A DNA stretch of 12,530 nucleotides from Clostridiaceae bacterium (lineage in GTDB: Bacteria > Bacillota > Clostridia > Oscillospirales > Acutalibacteraceae): positions 1 to 12,530 of the forward strand of contig JAEDML010000014.1 in assembly GCA_016303035.1 (NCBI GenBank), read 5' to 3'. Positions 5,858 through 12,116 of the stretch are shown piece by piece. A model generated the notes under the pieces. That model saw only the letters and a list, made by a program, of their open reading frames with translations. It did no database searches and was not told where the DNA came from. Numbering within the stretch: position 1 is the stretch's first letter; each line of letters begins with the position of its first letter. A program made the position numbers and the translations under genes.

Positions 5858-7531
5858 TTATTCGACCGAAATCATAAAGTAATATATAGGCTGACCGCCG
5901 TTTATTACGGTTATCTCACACTTTGAGCCGTATTTTTCATTTATCTGCTCTTCTATAGCGGCAGCCTGCTCCTCGGTAACATCCGCGCCGTAAATAACGG
6001 TTATAAACTGGCTGTCGCGCTTAACCATCTGCTTTACAAGGCGCATAAACGCTTTTTCAAGGTTGGTATCGGTAAAGGAAATCTTCCCTTCAAGCAGGGC
6101 TAAAAGCTCGCCCTTTTTAATCTTATGACCGTCAAAATCCGAATCCCTTGCGGCAAAGGTCAACTGACCCGTAGCAATCCTTTCGGTTGCTTTTTGCATT
6201 TCTATCGCGTTTTCCTCGGTATCACCATCGGGATCAAATGCAAGCATAGCCGAAATTCCCTGCGGAATTGTGCGCGTATGGATTACTATTACCTTTCTTG
6301 TGCTCAGCGGAATGGTCTGCTCAGCCGCCATAATAATATTTTTATTGTTCGGGAGTACGAAAACCGTCTCTGCAGGGGTAGCTTCAACAGCCCTTAAAAT
6401 ATCGTCGGTACTGGGGTTCATTGTCTGACCGCCGCTTACAACGGTATCAACATTAAGGTCCTTAAACAGCGCGGAAATACCTTCGCCTGCACAGACCGAT
6501 ACAAATCCTACCGGCTTTGTAACGGGTACCGGCTGAATAGTCTCGGTCCTGTCAGCGCTCTTTGCAGGCTTCTTCTTTGCATTTTCGGCGTCGTGCTTAG
6601 CGCGCTCATGCTGGTCGCGCATATTTTCAATTTTAAGATGCACAAGCTGACCGAAGGTAAGCGCGTTTTCAATAGCGTTACCGGGATGGTCGGTATGCAC
6701 ATGAACCTTTATTATTTCCTCATCGTCAACAACCACTACGCAGTCGCCTATCGATTCAAGATATGCTCGCAGGTCGGAGGGTCCCTTATCACATTCAGGG
6801 GCGCGGTTGACGATAAATTCGGTACAGTAGGTAAAGTTAATATCGGTATCAAACTCGCCCGCTGTATTGCGGGATTCCTCCGTATCTTCGGAAGCCTGCT
6901 CCGCCGTAGAAGGAGCTATTACCGCACCGCCCGAAAGTACTGTCATCATACCTTCAAGAATAAGGACAAAGCCCCGTCCGCCGGCATCTACAACGCCTGC
7001 TTTTTTCAATACCGGCAGCAGCTCTGGCGTGCTTTGAAGTGCTTCCTTTGCCCCTTCAATAGCGGCGGCGAAAACTTCAAGCTCGTCTTTACCCTCTTCA
7101 AAAGCCGCCTTTGCCTTTTCGGCTGCCACGCGGGCTACGGTTAAAATTGTACCCTCGGTAGGCTTCATAACCGCCTTGTATGCGGCTTCAACGCCTAATT
7201 CAAAAGCCTTGCTTAAATTTTCGGCAGTCACAAACTCGTCATCGCCTATTCCCTTTGCAAAGCCGCGGAATAAAAGCGAGGTTATAACGCCTGAGTTTCC
7301 TCTTGCGCCGCGAAGCAATGCCGAGGCATTGACCGAAGCTACCTTTCCCGCTGTTTCGCCGCTGAGCTTTTCAAGCTCGCGCGCGGAATTTGACAGCGTC
7401 ATCGACATATTTGTACCGGTATCGCCGTCCGGCACGGGGAAGACATTAAGATCATCAACCTGTTTGCGATTGTTTGCAATATTGTTGGCGGCGGAAATAA
7501 TCGCGTCGCGTAAGGTATCACCGTTAATCAA
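5858..7531 (-). CDS. fakA: Fatty acid kinase catalytic subunit FakA (DAK2/DegV-like, YloV family)
   Basis: Encodes 557 residues. FakA phosphorylates fatty acids held by FakB carrier proteins to acyl-phosphates for phospholipid synthesis; that is family knowledge. The N-terminal DhaL-type kinase domain shows NVFPVPDGDTGTNM (29-42), whose aspartates hold Mg-ATP, then RGARGNSGV (74-82), KPTEGT (123-128) and GVVDAGGRG (179-187). The middle domain has C236 and HVH at 277-279, the Cys and two His expected for its structural zinc. The C-terminal third is the EDD-like part (SGGQTMNPSTDDI). The start is a TTG at 7531: AAGGAG lies 9 nt before it and no ATG is nearby. The gene lies 31 nt after the Asp23 gene, as in yloU-yloV. 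No fakB (DegV) gene is in the window, so the partner must be elsewhere. Confidence 0.94.
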   Translation of the reverse strand: MINGDTLRDAIISAANNIANNRKQVDDLNVFPVPDGDTGTNMSMTLSNSARELEKLSGETAGKVASVNASALLRGARGNSGVITSLLFRGFAKGIGDDEFVTAENLSKAFELGVEAAYKAVMKPTEGTILTVARVAAEKAKAAFEEGKDELEVFAAAIEGAKEALQSTPELLPVLKKAGVVDAGGRGFVLILEGMMTVLSGGAVIAPSTAEQASEDTEESRNTAGEFDTDINFTYCTEFIVNRAPECDKGPSDLRAYLESIGDCVVVVDDEEIIKVHVHTDHPGNAIENALTFGQLVHLKIENMRDQHERAKHDAENAKKKPAKSADRTETIQPVPVTKPVGFVSVCAGEGISALFKDLNVDTVVSGGQTMNPSTDDILRAVEATPAETVFVLPNNKNIIMAAEQTIPLSTRKVIVIHTRTIPQGISAMLAFDPDGDTEENAIEMQKATERIATGQLTFAARDSDFDGHKIKKGELLALLEGKISFTDTNLEKAFMRLVKQMVKRDSQFITVIYGADVTEEQAAAIEEQINEKYGSKCEITVINGGQPIYYFMISVE

Positions 7532-7562
7532 AAATGAACACTCCTTTTCGGCAGTATTTAAA

Positions 7563-7913
7563 TTATTCTTTAATACCGTCGATTTTTATCGTAACCTTGC
7601 TGACGCTTATCCCTGTGGCTTCGCCGACAGCATATTTTACTTTTTCCGTTATGCTTGAAGCAATTGCGTTGATATTCATACCGTATGTTACCACTATGTG
7701 AAGCTCAACGGCGACAGAGTCGGCGTTTCCCGTAACACGGATACCCGTATCAAGCATTTCCTTTTTTGAAAACGCGCTGAAAAGGCGCTGGCGGTTGCCG
7801 CTGGGTACCATACCCACTACGCCGAAGCACGATGTAACCTCGTGCCCTATCAGCTTTGAAAGATATGCTTCGGAAATATCTATTCTGCCCATTCTGGTTT
7901 CATAAGCTATCAT
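7563..7913 (-). CDS. Asp23/Gls24 family envelope stress response protein (YloU-like)
   Basis: Encodes 116 residues, the usual size for the YloU branch of the Asp23/Gls24 family. It starts with a short polar segment and GRIDISEAYLSKLIGHEVTSCFGVVGM, then carries the typical alternating strand region VAVELHIVVTYGMNINAIASSITEKVKYAV and ends KVTIKIDGIKE. There is no signal peptide or membrane segment. Family members are cytosolic or membrane-associated and linked to cell envelope stress, but the biochemical function is not settled. The ATG at 7913 has GGGAGG 7 nt upstream, lying in the 15-nt gap after the lipoprotein gene. Pairing with fakA directly downstream is widely conserved in Firmicutes. 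Confidence 0.93.
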   Translation of the reverse strand: MIAYETRMGRIDISEAYLSKLIGHEVTSCFGVVGMVPSGNRQRLFSAFSKKEMLDTGIRVTGNADSVAVELHIVVTYGMNINAIASSITEKVKYAVGEATGISVSKVTIKIDGIKE

Positions 7914-7928
7914 AAAATATCCTCCCGC

Positions 7929-9521
7929 TTATTTTTTTATGTTATAAGAATCTATTGAAAAATATATATCGCTCGCAGAGGAGTTCTTTACATTTTCAAT
8001 ATTTTCGCTGTAAAAAAGCACACCTGTGCGGTAGCACAGCGGAATTACCGGCATTTGTGTCTGTAAAACCACCGCGACATCGGTAACGGTATTTGTGCCG
8101 GTATAAAAGCCTTCAATAACCCCTGTTGTAGTAGACGGAGATACGGTATCCTCCGGCACAGGCTCGCCTTCTGCCGGAGCAGGCGCCGTACCGACGCCGT
8201 AGGCCGCACTGCCGCCCGGAACCGCTATTGAACCGAAATCCATATTATCGGTTATCATAACTTCACCGATATAGAGCTGAAAATCCCCCGATGCAAGGCT
8301 TGCAACATAATCGGGATAGCTCTTTTCAACCACAGTTACCGAAATACCGTAGTTTGAAAGCTGTGAAGCCACCGTCCTCGCCGCGGCGACACGCATACGG
8401 TTTTCGGAATTTACAAGCAAAGTAAACTTAAGCGCGTGACCCGCGCCGTTTATCCTGACACCGCTGCTGTTTAAACTATTATATCCTATTTTCTCTAAAT
8501 TCTCAACTGTTATTTCACTGTCTGCTTCGGTTTGTATATTTTGTACAGAACTTACCGCCTTAAAAGCCGGATTGAAAAAGCCTGTTGCGGCAACGGCATT
8601 GTTATAATATGCGTCGCTGCAAATCTGCTTACGGTTTATTGCCGAAGATATTGCATAACGCAGATAGAGATTAGAAAGATTGCCGTATGCGTCATTCATA
8701 CCTATATACACAAGGTTATTAAGATTAACAGTCGCCTTTTTCCCGCTCATTCGTTGGATATTACCGTCTGAAATATCGCTGTAATACATATTTGCGGCGC
8801 CGATTTCCACATAGTGGGAAACCGATTCGGCATCGGGCGCGTTTATAAGGTTTATCTGCGTTATACTGCCCTTATTGCCGTAATGTGCGGTATTTTGCAG
8901 CAGCATATTCATACTTTCCGCCACATAATACCTTCCGCACCCGATCGGAGGGAGCGAAACACTGTCGGAATTTACACGCTGCTCGCTTCCCGATTTCAAA
9001 ATCGGAAAATCAATAAGATTTACAAAATAAGGGTCGTTTCTTGTAAGCTTAAATACAACAGTTTTAGCATCTGCCGCCGAGACAGAGGTCACCTCATAAA
9101 GCTTTGAAGCATAAACCGTAGATGAAGCTTTTGCAAGATTGTAGGAATAAACCACATCTGACGCGGTAACCGCGCTTCCGTCGGAAAACTGTGCGTCCCG
9201 CAAAGTGACGGTACATATGCCTTTTGAAACCTCTGCCGATAAAGCCAGGCAGTAAACAACTTCAAAATTATTATTCAGCTTTATAAGAGGATCGAAAATA
9301 AGGCTTGAAAGCCGTCTGTTAATTTCGGTAGCGGCGGCATACGGATTAAATGAATCGGACGCGCAGTAAAGCAAATTCATAGAATTTGCGTACCCCTTAC
9401 CTACCGAGCTTTCGGGCACGGAAATTTGCGAAGATGTAACATCATTGCCCTTTCGGCAGCCTGAAACACCGAGCGCCAAAACCGCAGTCATAATTAAACA
9501 CAAAGCCTTTAAACTTCTCAA
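7929..9521 (-). CDS. Family 5 extracellular solute-binding lipoprotein (OppA/DppA type)
   Basis: Encodes 530 residues. Residues 1-22 are a lipoprotein signal peptide with lipobox VSGC, so C22 should be lipidated and the mature protein anchored outside the membrane. The body follows bacterial extracellular solute-binding protein family 5: SFNPYAAATEINRR (57-70), FDPLIKLNNNF, then FSDGSAVTASDVVYSY (112-127) and YLRYAISSAINRKQI. It ends with MPVIPLCYRTGVLFYSENI. Members bind peptides, nickel or sugars for an ABC importer; the ligand cannot be read here. A Pro/Ala/Glu/Ser/Thr-rich insert (446-465) looks like a flexible loop. The start is TTG at 9521, overlapping the ymdB stop by 4 nt, with AAAGGG 7 nt upstream. 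No permease or ATPase gene is nearby, so it is an orphan binding protein inside a housekeeping operon. Confidence 0.88.
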   Translation of the reverse strand: MRSLKALCLIMTAVLALGVSGCRKGNDVTSSQISVPESSVGKGYANSMNLLYCASDSFNPYAAATEINRRLSSLIFDPLIKLNNNFEVVYCLALSAEVSKGICTVTLRDAQFSDGSAVTASDVVYSYNLAKASSTVYASKLYEVTSVSAADAKTVVFKLTRNDPYFVNLIDFPILKSGSEQRVNSDSVSLPPIGCGRYYVAESMNMLLQNTAHYGNKGSITQINLINAPDAESVSHYVEIGAANMYYSDISDGNIQRMSGKKATVNLNNLVYIGMNDAYGNLSNLYLRYAISSAINRKQICSDAYYNNAVAATGFFNPAFKAVSSVQNIQTEADSEITVENLEKIGYNSLNSSGVRINGAGHALKFTLLVNSENRMRVAAARTVASQLSNYGISVTVVEKSYPDYVASLASGDFQLYIGEVMITDNMDFGSIAVPGGSAAYGVGTAPAPAEGEPVPEDTVSPSTTTGVIEGFYTGTNTVTDVAVVLQTQMPVIPLCYRTGVLFYSENIENVKNSSASDIYFSIDSYNIKK

Positions 9522-10315
9522 TGTAATTCCCTTTCAGTTATACTTATTCGCTCGATTGATAATGCCTTGCCTGTACAGTTATCAATTTCAAAGATACAGG
9601 CGTTAAAAATACACGGCCCCTCGGCAAGGCGAAATTTTGATTGGTCGCCGTCCTTTAAGCGGTTTATTATTATTGAGCTTTCAACGCCGAGCACCGAATC
9701 CTCGGGACCGACCATACCGATATCGGTAATATAAGCCGTGCCGTTTTTTAAAATCACGCTGTCAGAGGTCTGAACATGGGTATGGGTACCGAAAAAGGCA
9801 GAAACCCTGCTGTCAAGATAAATACCCAAAGCGCGTTTTTCGCTTGTGGCCTCCGCGTGAAAATCCGCTATTATGACTTTAGCGCCGTCCTCCTCCGCCC
9901 TTTTTATAAGCTCATCGGCAGCCTTAAACGGATTCCCTGCTTCCGATTTTTCAAGATATACCGTTCCGGCAAGATTTATAACGGCGATTTTCAGATAACC
10001 GCAATCAAGTATGCAGTAGCCCTTGCCCGGTAATTCGCCTGAAAAATTATGCGGACGGAGCAAAAAAGGAGATTCGTCAAGGAAACCGTAAACCTCCCTG
10101 CGGCGAAGCGAATGGTTGCCGCCTGTAAGCACATCGGCACCGGATAGGAAAAGCTCATTTGCGCTGTGAACGGTAACACCGTTACCGTCGGCGGAATTTT
10201 CGGCGTTTATAATCACCGTGTCTATATTTTTTTGTTTTTTCAGTTTAGGAAGTATGCGGCGAACGGCGTCACACCCTATCTGACCGCAGACATCACCAAC
10301 AGCTAAAATTCTCAT
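9518..10315 (-). CDS. ymdB: YmdB-family metallophosphoesterase (2',3'-cyclic nucleotide phosphodiesterase)
   Basis: Encodes 265 residues of the TIGR00282/YmdB family. B. subtilis YmdB is a di-iron phosphodiesterase that acts on 2',3'-cyclic nucleotides in vitro and affects the switch between motility and biofilm. The metal ligands all appear at family positions: D8 (VGDVCG), E39 and N40 (NAENSADGNG), N67 and H68 (GGNHS), H153 (DFHAEATSEK), and H178 and H180 (GTHTHVQTSD). TAYITDIGMVGP (193-204) is the conserved closing block. One local departure is SLRRRE after GNH, where most members have TWDKKE or similar. The ATG at 10315 has GAGG 7 nt upstream. It is the first gene of the five-gene minus-strand operon; in B. 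subtilis it instead follows the RNase Y gene rny. Confidence 0.94.
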   Translation of the reverse strand: MRILAVGDVCGQIGCDAVRRILPKLKKQKNIDTVIINAENSADGNGVTVHSANELFLSGADVLTGGNHSLRRREVYGFLDESPFLLRPHNFSGELPGKGYCILDCGYLKIAVINLAGTVYLEKSEAGNPFKAADELIKRAEEDGAKVIIADFHAEATSEKRALGIYLDSRVSAFFGTHTHVQTSDSVILKNGTAYITDIGMVGPEDSVLGVESSIIINRLKDGDQSKFRLAEGPCIFNACIFEIDNCTGKALSIERISITERELH

Positions 10316-10341
10316 TCTTTATCCTCATTAAATCATATCAT

Positions 10342-10386
10342 AAAAACAAGGCGACAGCCTTTAAAAGGTGCATAAACACCTTTTAA
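10342..10386 (-). promoter_or_regulatory. Structured leader of the ymdB operon, possible attenuator
   Basis: Between the predicted start (about 10394) and ymdB the minus-strand RNA folds into two hairpins. The first has a 10-bp stem (10386-10377 with 10370-10361) and a 6-nt loop. The second is AAGGC (10361-10357) with GCCTT (10352-10348) and a 4-nt loop, followed by GTTTTT. This second hairpin looks like a small intrinsic terminator ahead of the gene. ACAAG near the start and CTTGT at the end could also pair to close both hairpins into one junction. No known riboswitch or T-box motif is recognised. Regulation is inferred from the fold only. Confidence 0.4.
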
Positions 10387-10400
10387 AACTTGTGAATATT

Positions 10401-10429
10401 ATTATACCATAAACTGTCCCCTTTTTAAA
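10401..10429 (-). promoter_or_regulatory. Promoter of the ymdB-SBP-asp23-fakA-recG operon
   Basis: On the minus strand, TATAAT (10406-10401) has TTTAAA (10429-10424) 17 bp upstream, a 4 of 6 match to the -35 consensus. Transcription should begin near 10394, leaving a leader of about 80 nt before ymdB. No other clear promoter was seen between the genes of the operon, whose gaps are at most 31 nt. Confidence 0.65.
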
Positions 10430-10490
10430 GACATTATGAATAAAAATCGCAGTATCATTTAATAATATCTCTAAAAAGGAGCGTGTACCT

Positions 10491-11195
10491 ATGGATTATA
10501 TACAAGTTGTGCTGACATCTCTGCTTTCGTTAGTTGCGCTGTTTATACTTACCAAGCTTGTAGGAAACAAGCAGATATCCGAGCTTACGATATTCGACTA
10601 TGTCATAGGAATAAGCATAGGCTCGATAGCCGCCGAAATGGCAACCGAGCTTGAAAAGCCGTTAAAGCCGCTTACGGCAATGGCGGTATACGCGGTTGTA
10701 TCATATATTATTTCCGTTATAACATCAAAATCACTTAAACTCAGGCGAATACTTTTCGGGCATTCCATTGTCCTTATGCGAAACGGCAAGCTCTACCGAA
10801 AAAATCTAAAAAAAGGCCATATAGACCTAAGCGAATTTTTAATGCAGTGCCGCACAAACGGATATTTCGATATTTCGGCAATAAACACCGCCGTTTTGGA
10901 GCCGAGCGGAAAAATCAGCTTTATGCCGTTTCCGAATAAGCGTCCCGTAACGGCGGAGGATATAAAGACCGTACCGGTTAACGACGATATTTTCTTTAAT
11001 GTAATAATGGACGGACAAATATTTACTGAAAATCTTTCCGCCGCGGGCAAGGATATTAACTGGCTTAAAAATGAGCTGAAAGCTCAGGGAATAAAAAAGA
11101 AAGAGGAGGTTTTCCTTGCAACGCTTGATACCTCAGGCACCTTAAACGTGTTTAAAAACAACGATTATTTTGAGAAAAACGACTTTTTTGACTGA
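10491..11195 (+). CDS. YetF/DUF421 family membrane protein
   Basis: Encodes 234 residues. Three hydrophobic helices fall at about 4-24, 35-52 and 59-79, followed by a soluble, presumably cytoplasmic, part. The second helix carries FDYVIGISIGSIAAEMA, the signature of the DUF421 (YetF/YdfR/YrbG) family. The soluble part has VLMRNGKLYRKNLKKGHIDLSEFLMQCRTNG-type sequence (95-124), split by several lysines, and VLEPSGKISFMPFP (135-147), both typical of the family. Function is unknown in general; B. subtilis relatives have been connected with spores. The ATG at 10491 has AAGGAG 9 nt upstream. It is divergent from ymdB across a 175-bp control region and appears to be a single-gene unit; no sharp plus-strand promoter was seen. 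Confidence 0.9.
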   Translation: MDYIQVVLTSLLSLVALFILTKLVGNKQISELTIFDYVIGISIGSIAAEMATELEKPLKPLTAMAVYAVVSYIISVITSKSLKLRRILFGHSIVLMRNGKLYRKNLKKGHIDLSEFLMQCRTNGYFDISAINTAVLEPSGKISFMPFPNKRPVTAEDIKTVPVNDDIFFNVIMDGQIFTENLSAAGKDINWLKNELKAQGIKKKEEVFLATLDTSGTLNVFKNNDYFEKNDFFD

Positions 11196-11220
11196 TTAAA
11201 ATTTACCGCCGTTTTTCTCA
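11171..11220. repeat. 11-bp inverted repeat over the 3' end of the YetF gene
   Basis: TGAGAAAAACG (11171-11181) and its exact reverse complement CGTTTTTCTCA (11210-11220) flank a 28-nt A/T-rich loop that includes the stop codon. No U run follows, so it is a poor intrinsic terminator. It may be an RNA 3'-end structure or chance. The rest of the 219-bp gap up to 11414 holds only the terminator at 11364-11403 and no gene. Confidence 0.4.
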
Positions 11221-11363
11221 CGGAAGAGCGCTTATTTCTTATATTTTAATGTATTTTCTTAATATATTCAAGAGTTAATACCGCAGGGTAAACTTTATTT
11301 TTGAATAACAAGTCTGATATCGGTTATCATTTTCTGTTTCTGCGCAAATCTAAAAATGAAGGC

Positions 11364-11403
11364 AAAACAGCGGCTGTCTTAGTAGGACAGTCGCTGTTTT
11401 TTT
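11364..11403. terminator. Bidirectional terminator between the YetF and DUF1273 genes
   Basis: A 15-bp stem (11364-11378 with 11386-11400), with one G-T pair in the plus-strand RNA and a 7-nt loop, runs into seven T (11397-11403). On the minus strand it follows the DUF1273 stop by about a dozen bases and ends in TTTTGCCTT. It is placed to end both converging transcripts. Confidence 0.85.
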
Positions 11404-11414
11404 ATGTAATACCG

Positions 11415-11966
11415 CTATATAAGCTCATAATCATTATCATATATGTACTCATGTACACCGTATTGGTTAAGATTGATTATTTTCTTTCCTTTTTTCTCGG
11501 CATAGCAAAGCGTATTGCGCGTACCGCCGTATTTCCCGTCAAACCAGGTTATGACGAAATCGCTGTTGTCCACCATAAATTCATTCCGCTTGCGGTAACA
11601 GCTTTTATGGTATCGGTCGGACAGTAAAATAACCTCGTCCGATTCACCGAGAATATTATTGTAACGCCTTTTCCATTCCCTGCCAAAAGCGGCTGACTGC
11701 TCCAAAAACGGCACTACGCATATAAGGTTGATTTTAGCTTTTTTATAGGTTTCCCTAAGCAGGAGAACAGCCTCCGCCGCAACAATATCAAATCCCATTG
11801 CCATACCTGTATAAAAGGTGTAACACCCCTCGTCCGGCAGTGAAAAAACCGCGTCGATTAGTTTATTTTCAAGTTGCTTGAATTCCTTAGACCTTCTATT
11901 AAGCTCAAACGGAAATTTTTCGGGACGATAGCCTGTAAAGCAACAGCTTTTAAATTCTTTTGTCAA
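11415..11966 (-). CDS. DUF1273/SLOG (YpsA-like) family protein
   Basis: Encodes about 183 residues of the SLOG superfamily, Rossmann-like proteins thought to bind nucleotides or nucleotide-derived ligands. Motifs are CCFTGYRPEKF (8-18, usually CFTGHRPEK), FYTGMAMGFDIVAAEAVL, then PFLEQSAAFGREWKRRY and VITWFDGKYGGTRNTLCYAEKKGKKIINL, all in family order. There is no signal peptide or membrane helix. B. subtilis YpsA affects cell division, but function in this branch is unknown and mobile-element copies exist. The start is uncertain: a TTG at 11966 has AAGAAG about 8 nt upstream, and a GTG at 11975 would add three residues without a usable ribosome binding site. A better-placed ATG further up is cut off by an in-frame TAA. 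It is divergent from the Lrp gene and shares its control region. Confidence 0.87.
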   Translation of the reverse strand: MTKEFKSCCFTGYRPEKFPFELNRRSKEFKQLENKLIDAVFSLPDEGCYTFYTGMAMGFDIVAAEAVLLLRETYKKAKINLICVVPFLEQSAAFGREWKRRYNNILGESDEVILLSDRYHKSCYRKRNEFMVDNSDFVITWFDGKYGGTRNTLCYAEKKGKKIINLNQYGVHEYIYDNDYELI

Positions 11967-11982
11967 AATAATCACTTCTTAC

Positions 11983-12006
11983 ATATTCATTTTCCTGAAT
12001 ATTATA
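11983..12006 (-). promoter_or_regulatory. -10 box and overlapping palindrome of the DUF1273 gene
   Basis: On the minus strand a perfect TATAAT lies at 12006-12001, placing the start near 11994. A 20-bp palindrome overlaps it: ATATTCA (11983-11989), 6-bp spacer, TGAATAT (11996-12002). A regulator bound there would block the promoter. The -35 box is weak. Confidence 0.45.
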
Positions 12007-12018
12007 CATCGGCGGGGA

Positions 12019-12081
12019 CGAAAAAGCTGTCGAAAAAGACATATAAAAGCAAACAATTTATTGACTTAAAAAACTTTTTCG
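12019..12081. promoter_or_regulatory. Three CGAAAAAG octamers in the DUF1273-lrp divergent region
   Basis: CGAAAAAG occurs at 12019-12026 and 12031-12038 in direct orientation, 12 bp apart. It occurs again inverted (CTTTTTCG) at 12074-12081. The inverted copy lies in the spacer between the -35 and -10 boxes of the lrp promoter. The direct pair sits in the -35 region for the DUF1273 gene. This layout suits a shared operator, perhaps for the Lrp protein itself; binding is inferred. Confidence 0.4.
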
Positions 12082-12089
12082 TTTATCAT
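12061..12089 (+). promoter_or_regulatory. Promoter of the Lrp/AsnC gene
   Basis: TTGACT (12061-12066), a 17-bp spacer and TATCAT (12084-12089) point rightward, 25 bp before the ATG at 12114. Transcription would begin near 12096. Confidence 0.65.
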
Positions 12090-12116
12090 ATAAAAAACGG
12101 TCATCGGAAAGGTATG

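Noticed and set aside
6593..7144. A 183-codon plus-strand frame antisense to fakA
   Set aside because: The opposite strand encodes conserved FakA motifs throughout; the Cys/Arg-rich translation is typical of antisense frames.
11301..11627. A plus-strand frame crossing the terminator at 11364-11403
   Set aside because: It runs through a strong terminator and over the DUF1273 gene, and has no ribosome binding site.
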